From positions 9,711-16,478 of the forward strand of contig CALMVM010000401.1 in NCBI GenBank assembly GCA_937873255.1: a stretch of DNA of 6,768 bases, in the 5' to 3' direction. The position numbers were made by a program, and so were the translations under genes. This document shows positions 1-4,123 of this stretch, piece by piece; positions within the stretch are counted from its first letter, which is position 1; each line of letters begins with the position of its first letter. The notes under the pieces were generated by a model, which was not told where the DNA came from, searched no databases, and worked only from the letters and a program-made list of their open reading frames with translations. The DNA comes from an uncultured Verrucomicrobiota bacterium. GTDB lineage: Bacteria; Verrucomicrobiota; Verrucomicrobiia; Chthoniobacterales; SZAS-18.

Positions 1-2
1 AC

Positions 3-1112
3 ACGGTCATAGGAATATTCCCGGGATCGCGGATGGCCAGTGCCGGCCGGTATGGCGTCCAACTTTTCTTCGTGGTCAGCGCGTACACGATCTTCCTGAC
101 GCTTGACCGCGCGCGTTGGGACGGCTGGCGGACGTGGGGGGAGTTCTACATCCGGCGGGCCTTCCGCATCTTGCCCATGTTCTGGCTCGGTCTGGCGTTC
201 TACGCGTTCGTCCCGGGCCGGGGGCCGATGTACGCGAACCGGAGCTACACCGCGCTGGATTACGGGTTGACCGCCATCCTGCAGCACGGCTGGCATCCCG
301 CGCTTTACAACGCCCTCGTTCCCGGCGGCTGGAGCATCGCCGCCGAGGGGACGTTCTACCTGCTGGTGCCGCTCTGCTTCCGGGTCCTGAAGGGCTGGCG
401 GTCCGCCCTGGTTTTTTTGTTTGGATCGATCATCCTGGCGGCCTTCCTGGAAGGGCTGCTCTACTCCGCTTACACGCAGCGTCTCGTGTTCGTCGGCACG
501 CCGGGGGCGATGATCCAGGAGTTCGGCTACGGCCAGTTTTTCATCCAACTCCCGATCTTCGTTTGCGGCATCGTGGCCTACCGCATCGCCCGGAGCCGGG
601 AGAAGCGGCCGCCGGCGGGCTGGCCGGCCGGTGCGGCGTTGCTGGTGGCGAGCGTCCTGTGGCTGCTCGCGGTGATGCGCTACGGCCAGGACGCGTTCCT
701 GCCGGAGCGGACCCTCTTCGCCTTCGGCTTCGTCGGGCTGATCCTGGGGTTGAAGGCGTACCCGACCCGGCTGTTGGTCAATCCGATCACCTGTTATTTG
801 GGCAGGGTCAGCTACAGCATCTACTTGCTGCACTTCGTGGTGCTGCGGCTGGAGTGCGATTCGCTCAATACCTATCTGGAGCCGACGCAACAGGGGTTGG
901 GAAGGTTCGCGGCGGTGTTCATCCCCTCGCTGGCCGGGAGCGCCGCGCTCGCCTGGTTGAGCTACCGGGGCATTGAGCGTCCCTGCATCGACCTCGGCGC
1001 GAGGCTGATCCAACACCGCAGGACCGCGGTCCGCGACGATGCCCCCGCGCAGGTTAGCCTCTCCTGCGGCGAATGGACCCCGGCGCCGCGGCCGACGCGG
1101 GAAGCCGGGTGA
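3..1112 (+). CDS. Acyltransferase 3 family membrane O-acyltransferase, 5'-truncated by window edge
   Basis: This is a multi-pass inner-membrane protein of the acyltransferase 3 (OafA/YrhL-like) family. Such enzymes move acetyl or other acyl groups onto surface polysaccharide, lipid or peptidoglycan sugars; the substrate here is unknown. The frame is open to the left edge. The first ATG (position 33) already lies just before the family motif GVQLFFVVSAYTI, which normally follows the first helix, so some N-terminal residues, including the usual catalytic-His region, are probably outside the window. Counting from that ATG, visible motifs are RRAFRILP (residues 41-48, the RxxR-I-P signature), GGWSIAAEGTFYLLVPL (98-114, the family's W-S-x-x-x-E-x-x-F-Y-L-x-x-P-L), LPIFVCGI (173-180), GRVSYSIYLLH (257-267) and SYRGIERP (310-317). 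Many hydrophobic helices lie between them. After residue 330 comes a soluble tail rich in Arg, Pro and Ala. The stop codon overlaps the opposite-strand tRNA-His by 5 nt. The family call is firm; the substrate is not predicted. Confidence 0.9.
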   Translation, partial: TVIGIFPGSRMASAGRYGVQLFFVVSAYTIFLTLDRARWDGWRTWGEFYIRRAFRILPMFWLGLAFYAFVPGRGPMYANRSYTALDYGLTAILQHGWHPALYNALVPGGWSIAAEGTFYLLVPLCFRVLKGWRSALVFLFGSIILAAFLEGLLYSAYTQRLVFVGTPGAMIQEFGYGQFFIQLPIFVCGIVAYRIARSREKRPPAGWPAGAALLVASVLWLLAVMRYGQDAFLPERTLFAFGFVGLILGLKAYPTRLLVNPITCYLGRVSYSIYLLHFVVLRLECDSLNTYLEPTQQGLGRFAAVFIPSLAGSAALAWLSYRGIERPCIDLGARLIQHRRTAVRDDAPAQVSLSCGEWTPAPRPTREAG

Positions 1113-1180
1113 TCGACGGGACTCGAACCCGCAACAGCCAGAATCACAATCTGGAGCTCTACCATTGAGCTACGACCACC
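1108..1180 (-). tRNA. tRNA-His (anticodon GTG)
   Basis: The reverse complement folds into a complete 73-nt cloverleaf. The acceptor stem is GTGGTCG/CGATCAC with one G-U pair. The D stem is GCTC/GAGC with loop AATGGTA. The anticodon stem is CCAGA/TCTGG with loop TTGTGAT, so the anticodon GTG lies at 1145-1147. The variable loop is CTGTT, and the T stem is GCGGG/CCCGT with loop TTCGAGT. An extra 5' G (position 1180) faces a C at the discriminator position (1108), giving the G-1:C73 pair that identifies tRNA-His to histidyl-tRNA synthetase in bacteria. CCA is not encoded (the next bases read C, G, G), so it must be added by the CCA-adding enzyme. The 3' end overlaps the stop codon of the convergent acyltransferase gene. 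I see no clear promoter for it on the minus strand. Confidence 0.97.
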
Positions 1181-1343
1181 GTCCGGCGTCCCGCCCGGCG
1201 GGGGAGGTGCTCCCTCTCCGGGCAGACGGAAGTCCATCGTGCCACCGCCCGTGCCAAAACGCAAACGCGAATTGCCGATGCACACCGGATGCTGTACCTT
1301 TGTGAGTGCCTTGGAGGTTCGTCCGTCGCAGCCCCGCGCGCCC
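1181..1343. other. Intergenic region between tRNA-His and the lipoprotein gene
   Basis: This 163-nt region separates two divergently transcribed genes and should hold both promoters. It starts with a GC-rich stretch with short inverted repeats: CCCG/CGGG (1190-1193 with 1199-1202) and GGGAG-gtg-CTCCC (1202-1214). On the minus strand these would lie just upstream of the tRNA 5' end. The second half is less GC-rich. An open frame continues upstream of the chosen lipoprotein start to about 1239, but its residues look like translated non-coding sequence and place charged residues before the lipoprotein signal. Confidence 0.5.
1272..1300 (+). promoter_or_regulatory. Weak candidate sigma70-type promoter for the lipoprotein gene
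   Basis: TTGCCG (1272-1277) is followed after exactly 17 nt by TACCTT (1295-1300). The match to consensus is 4 of 6 at -35 and 3 of 6 at -10. Transcription would start near 1307, about 37 nt before the ATG at 1344. Spacing and position are right, but the boxes are weak and this could be chance. Confidence 0.2.
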
Positions 1344-1772
1344 ATGAGAAGGGTTCTCATTCCCACTGCTTTCTGCATCACGTCCTTGGTAGGATGTGTA
1401 CCAGGCAACGTGTCTCTTTCACCTGTTATTGGAGGCCGAATCACAGACGCACGGACCGGCCGTCCGGTGGCTGATGCCCACATTATGATCAGCGCAGGTC
1501 CCTCTGGACACCCGCTTGAGGAATTTCTACCTTCAGTAAGCAGTGATGCGAATGGCTGCTACAGCCGTGCTGAACTGTATCACTTGGGCTTGATCCATTA
1601 TTTCCCGCCAGGGCCATCTGAATACACGGTGGCTGCCCGCGTCACCAAGGAAGGATACCAGGACCGCGTCGTTACCCAGCAGTGCAAGGGACCTAATCCA
1701 GAGAGTTTCGCCTCCACGGTTTCCATTGATGTTCAGTTGACGCCGGGGCACCTGACGGCCAATCAACACTAA
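1344..1772 (+). CDS. Small predicted lipoprotein with carboxypeptidase-regulatory-like (transthyretin-type) domain
   Basis: The gene encodes 142 residues. The start at 1344 was chosen because it gives a compact lipoprotein signal: MRR, a hydrophobic stretch (residues 4-14), then the lipobox LVGC with the lipidated Cys at 18. The +2 residue is Val, not Asp, which fits outer-membrane rather than inner-membrane retention by the E. coli rule, though that rule may not hold here. Residues 28-134 resemble a carboxypeptidase D regulatory-like beta-sandwich: IGGRITDARTGRPVADAHI at the start, a central DANGCYS turn, YTVAARVTKEGYQDRVV, then a closing TVSIDVQLTP. Such domains are common in envelope proteins and have no catalytic role of their own, so the specific function is unknown. 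Cysteines at 72 and 114 could pair. Two 60-base rows inside the gene have about 52-53% GC, against about 75% in a row of bamA. There is no Shine-Dalgarno sequence. mqnC starts 26 nt downstream on the same strand. Confidence 0.75.
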   Translation: MRRVLIPTAFCITSLVGCVPGNVSLSPVIGGRITDARTGRPVADAHIMISAGPSGHPLEEFLPSVSSDANGCYSRAELYHLGLIHYFPPGPSEYTVAARVTKEGYQDRVVTQQCKGPNPESFASTVSIDVQLTPGHLTANQH

Positions 1773-1798
1773 TCCTTGCCAACAAATTTCCTGTTCAT

Positions 1799-2890
1799 AT
1801 GAGCATTACGCTCGAAGATTCCATCATCCCCAAAGTCCTCACCGGCGAACGCATCACCGGCCCCGAGGCGCTCGAAATCTACCGCCACGCCCAGCCCGCC
1901 GACCTCGCCGCGCTGGCCGATGCCCGGCGCAACCAGGCCAAGGCGCGTTCGTACGACGGCCGGGGCAACGAGATCGTCACCTACATCATCGACCGCAACA
2001 TCAACTACACGAACGTCTGCAATGTGTATTGCAAGTTTTGCGCGTTCTACCGCACGGAACGCGACGCGGACCATTACGTCCTCTCGCGCGAGGAGATCGA
2101 CCGGAAACTCGACGAACTGACGGCCGTCGGCGGCATCCAGATTCTCATGCAGGGCGGCCATCACCCGAAGCTAGGGCTCGACTGGTATCTCGACCTGCTC
2201 AACCATATCCGCGAGAAATACCCGCACATCAACATCCACGCGTTCAGCCCGCCGGAGTTCAACCACTTCGCGGAGGTCTTCAAGATGCCGATGCGCGAAG
2301 TGATCGCCAAGTTCAAGGAGGCCGGATTGGGCTCAATCCCCGGCGGCGGCGGCGAGATTCTCGTGGACCGCGTGCGCAACCGCATCGCCCCGCTCAAGTG
2401 CGACAGCGACCATTGGCTCGAAGCCATGGCCATCGCGCACGAACTCGGGCTGAAATCGAGCGCGACGATGATGTTCGGCCACGTCGAGACCGTGGAGGAC
2501 CGCATCGAACACCTCCAGCGTTTGCGCGATCAGCAGGATGCGACGGGCGGGTTCACGGCGTTCATCTGCTGGACGTTCCAGCCCGACAACACGAGGCTGA
2601 AAGCCAACCCCGTCGGCACGGCGGAGTACCTGCGCATGCAGGCGCTCAGCCGGGTGTTCCTCGATAACTTCGAGAACGTGCAAAGCTCCTGGGTCACGCA
2701 GGGCCCGAAGATCGGCCAGGTGGCGCTCAAGTACGGCGCGAACGACTTCGGCAGCGTGATGATGGAGGAAAACGTCGTCAGCAAGGCCGGCACGAGCTTC
2801 CGGCTGAATTCCGAGGAAATCGAACGGCTTATGAATGACGCCGGTTACGAGCCACGTCGGCGGGATAACTGGTATCGGCTGAAGGATTGA
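1799..2890 (+). CDS. mqnC: Cyclic dehypoxanthinyl futalosine synthase (radical SAM, menaquinone biosynthesis)
   Basis: MqnC is the cytoplasmic radical SAM enzyme that cyclises dehypoxanthine futalosine to cyclic dehypoxanthine futalosine, after MqnA, MqnE and MqnB and before MqnD, in the futalosine pathway from chorismate to menaquinone. The protein has 363 residues, a normal full length. It carries the CX3CX2C cluster motif within NINYTNVCNVYCKFCAFYR (Cys74, 78 and 81), which binds the [4Fe-4S] cluster. Family signatures follow: IQILMQGGHHPKLGLDWY (113-130), HAFSPPE (147-153), GSIPGGGGEILVDRVRNRI (178-196), SSATMMFGHVET (220-231), GGFTAFICWTFQPDNT (250-265) and NDFGSVMMEENVV (315-327). The NINYTNVC and SIPGGG-EIL patterns favour MqnC over its paralogue MqnE. 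The ATG at 1799 is the natural family start and has no Shine-Dalgarno sequence. No other mqn gene lies in the window, which is common where the pathway genes are scattered. No damage is visible. Confidence 0.96.
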   Translation: MSITLEDSIIPKVLTGERITGPEALEIYRHAQPADLAALADARRNQAKARSYDGRGNEIVTYIIDRNINYTNVCNVYCKFCAFYRTERDADHYVLSREEIDRKLDELTAVGGIQILMQGGHHPKLGLDWYLDLLNHIREKYPHINIHAFSPPEFNHFAEVFKMPMREVIAKFKEAGLGSIPGGGGEILVDRVRNRIAPLKCDSDHWLEAMAIAHELGLKSSATMMFGHVETVEDRIEHLQRLRDQQDATGGFTAFICWTFQPDNTRLKANPVGTAEYLRMQALSRVFLDNFENVQSSWVTQGPKIGQVALKYGANDFGSVMMEENVVSKAGTSFRLNSEEIERLMNDAGYEPRRRDNWYRLKD

Positions 2891-2949
2891 GTTGCCCACG
2901 CACGGTGCGAACCACGGCGTCCCACGGAGAAGCGAAGCGCCGAATCCAG

Positions 2950-3468
2950 ATGAACAAGTCAGCGGGCCGACGGGATGCGCCTATTTTTTGGTGTATCCTC
3001 GGCGGGCTTCCGATGATCTTCGCGGTAATCCTGTTTTGCCTTTGGCTCGAAGGCACGGTTGATCGCACCAGCCTCAAACAAGTTTCCGGGCGGCTGACCG
3101 CGTTCGACTTTCCTCCGATGGGCAAGGGTGCCCCCAGAGGTCTGCGGGTCTTCCTCGAAGACAAAAGCGATGGCAACAAGCTTTACGTCGCCGATCAAGC
3201 TATCTGCTCGGACCGCTTCCCCTCCCTGCGGACGCTGAAAGTGGGAGACCAAATCACCGCGCTTATGCAGACCCACGCACTATCGGCCACCAGTTCGTTG
3301 TGGGAGTTGAAGCGAGGCTCGGAGACCCTGTTGTCCTACGACCAAGTCCGACTTGGCGCGGGACAGGGTGCAGCCTTGCTGCTTTGTGATTTGTTCTGCG
3401 CTATGGCCGCGGTGGCCTGTCTGGCCGCCGGTCTAAGAGCCCGTCGGCGCGCCGGGGCTTGGACATGA
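2950..3468 (+). CDS. Hypothetical small protein with two predicted transmembrane helices
   Basis: The gene encodes 172 residues of unknown function. A first hydrophobic helix spans about residues 12-34 (CILGGLPMIFAVILFCLWL region), and a second about 139-162 (GAALLLCDLFCAMAAVACLA region), followed by the basic end GLRARRRAGA. With RR at 7-8 and RxRRR at 163-167 on the outer sides of the two helices, the ends are probably cytoplasmic and the middle (35-138) extracytoplasmic. That middle part has alternating beta-type segments (SGRLTAFDF, RGLRVFLEDK, LKVGDQITALM, LWELKRGSETLLSYDQV), an arrangement reminiscent of DUF3592-type proteins, but I cannot confirm a family. The ATG at 2950 was preferred over an in-frame TTG at 2887 that overlaps the mqnC stop, because the 21 extra residues look like non-coding translation. 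A row inside it has about 57% GC. It lies 59 nt after mqnC and could be co-transcribed with it. Confidence 0.6.
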   Translation: MNKSAGRRDAPIFWCILGGLPMIFAVILFCLWLEGTVDRTSLKQVSGRLTAFDFPPMGKGAPRGLRVFLEDKSDGNKLYVADQAICSDRFPSLRTLKVGDQITALMQTHALSATSSLWELKRGSETLLSYDQVRLGAGQGAALLLCDLFCAMAAVACLAAGLRARRRAGAWT

Positions 3469-3485
3469 CCGGCAAGGCAGAGCAC

Positions 3486-3510
3486 GGGGAACGGCGCATG
3501 GCCGTCCCCC
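3486..3510. terminator. Hairpin between convergent genes, possible bidirectional terminator
   Basis: GGGGAACGGC (3486-3495) pairs with GCCGTCCCC (3501-3509) around the loop gcatg, with one bulged A. It lies in the 66-nt gap between the stop at 3468 on the plus strand and the stop at 3537 on the minus strand, the right place to end both genes. No T-run follows on either strand, so it is not a textbook intrinsic terminator. Confidence 0.4.
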
Positions 3511-3534
3511 GGACGCCTGTCGAACAGAAACGCC

Positions 3535-3894
3535 TCAGGGCTTCGCCGCCGGGCTCGCGCTGGGCGAGGCCGAGGCCGCCGGGGAGGCGGCGGGCGACGC
3601 GGCCGGCTTCTTTTCCTTGCGGGCGTCGGTCTTCTTGTCGACCGACTTGGCCGTCATCGTGTAGTGGATCGTCACCTTGTCGCCGACCTTCAACTCACTG
3701 CCGTCCGCCGGCTTGAACGTGGCGTCCTTGGTGATTTCCCACTCCTCCTGGCCCTTCTTGACCGTGACCGTCGTGTCGGTCATCGACAGGATCGGGCCCG
3801 TCACCTGATAATCTTTCGGCGTGGCGAGGCCGGCCGGAGCAACGGAGAGCATCAGACCGCAAACGGCGGCCAGGGAGAGAAGCGATTTGTTCAT
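3535..3894 (-). CDS. Small secreted protein: signal peptide, OB-like domain, Ala/Ser/Pro-rich tail
   Basis: The gene encodes 119 residues of unknown function. A Sec signal peptide is clear (MNKSLLSLAAVCGLMLSVAP, continuing to about residue 24 with a likely cut after GLA), which fixes the start at 3894; an upstream in-frame extension to 3951 would bury it. Residues 28-86 form a short beta-rich unit: YQVTGPILSMTDTTVTVKKG, EEWEITKDATF, LKVGDKVTIHYTMTAKSV. The pattern of V-G-x-I-x-x-x-x-D, then a metal- or ligand-independent strand pair, then VGDKVT-h-x-Y resembles the small periplasmic DUF5666/OB-type proteins. A basic linker (DKKTDARKEKK, 86-96) leads to a low-complexity tail of SPAA-type repeats to the end. 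In my experience such tails are common on small exported proteins of Verrucomicrobiota. It is divergent from bamA, but a functional link is unproven. Confidence 0.8.
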   Translation of the reverse strand: MNKSLLSLAAVCGLMLSVAPAGLATPKDYQVTGPILSMTDTTVTVKKGQEEWEITKDATFKPADGSELKVGDKVTIHYTMTAKSVDKKTDARKEKKPAASPAASPAASASPSASPAAKP

Positions 3895-4008
3895 AGGTGC
3901 GAGGTTCGAGCGTCTGGATTTTGTAGAGGCAAAAACTGCGTGGTTCTCCAACGTTGACGCGGACGGTTTCGATTTTGTTCAAGTCATTGGACTTACCCGC
4001 GCGCGACT

Positions 4009-4043
4009 ATTTCGCGGCCTCCCCCGCCCGGCCCGCGCGAAAT
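4009..4043. repeat. 8-bp inverted repeat upstream of bamA promoter
   Basis: ATTTCGCG (4009-4016) and CGCGAAAT (4036-4043) are exact reverse complements separated by 19 nt of pyrimidine- and C-rich sequence. The pair ends 6 nt before the candidate -35 box at 4050, where an operator or activator site could sit. It could also be chance or a simple stem-loop. Confidence 0.45.
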
Positions 4044-4049
4044 CGCTTC

Positions 4050-4078
4050 TTGACGTTTCCGCGTGGATTTTCAATTTT
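4050..4078 (+). promoter_or_regulatory. Candidate sigma70-type promoter for bamA
   Basis: TTGACG (4050-4055, 5 of 6 to consensus) is followed after 17 nt by AATTTT (4073-4078, 3 of 6). The surrounding 4067-4079 is T-rich in an otherwise GC-rich region. Transcription would start near 4085, giving a leader of about 39 nt before the ATG at 4124. Confidence 0.35.
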
Positions 4079-4086
4079 TGGCCCGA

Positions 4087-4110
4087 TTCCGCCTTCGGCC
4101 CGCGGCGGAA
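4087..4110 (+). other. Hairpin in the predicted bamA leader
   Basis: TTCCGCC (4087-4093) and GGCGGAA (4104-4110) form a perfect 7-bp stem with a 10-nt loop. It ends 13 nt before the bamA start codon, so it could affect ribosome access or mRNA stability if the transcript starts near 4085. Confidence 0.45.
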
Positions 4111-4123
4111 CGCCCGTCCTCCT

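Larger units (their letters stand above)
3895..4123. other. Divergent intergenic region upstream of bamA
   Basis: This 229-nt region separates the minus-strand secreted-protein gene from bamA. It is less GC-rich near the minus-strand gene (3911-3950 and 3966-3995), then alternates between GC-rich and T-rich stretches. It holds a short inverted repeat AAGTC-attg-GACTT (3981-3994), an 8-bp inverted repeat at 4009-4043, a candidate bamA promoter and a leader hairpin (each listed separately). A weak -10-like TACAAA on the minus strand (3920-3925) could serve the secreted-protein gene, but no -35 at good spacing was found. Confidence 0.5.

Noticed and set aside
33..35. ATG at 33 as the true start of the acyltransferase
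   Set aside because: The frame stays open to the window edge and the family motif begins only seven residues later, so the first helix would be missing; a start upstream of the window is more likely.
1039..1305. Plus-strand open frame across the tRNA-His region
   Set aside because: It is the antisense of the tRNA; its RDSNPQQPESQSGALPLSYD-like text is the familiar false translation of tRNA genes.
962..1483. Minus-strand open frame spanning the tRNA-His gene and both flanks
   Set aside because: It runs through a tRNA and two better-supported plus-strand genes, and its translation has no protein-like features.
1737..1765. TTGACG (1737-1742) as a promoter for mqnC
   Set aside because: It lies in the end of the lipoprotein gene and no acceptable -10 box occurs 16-18 nt downstream.
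2887..2949. TTG start overlapping the mqnC stop for the two-helix protein
   Set aside because: Overlap of stop and start would be attractive for coupling, but the 21 added residues look non-coding and the ATG at 2950 is followed by a normal charged N-terminus before the first helix. Not fully excluded.
3459..3716. Small plus-strand open frame opposite the secreted-protein gene
   Set aside because: Its Arg/Pro/Ser-rich translation is the shadow of the SPAA-type tail on the other strand, which has a clear signal peptide.
3821..4123. N-terminal extension of bamA upstream of the ATG at 4124
   Set aside because: The extra 101 residues run antisense through the secreted-protein gene and would bury the signal peptide that begins at 4124.
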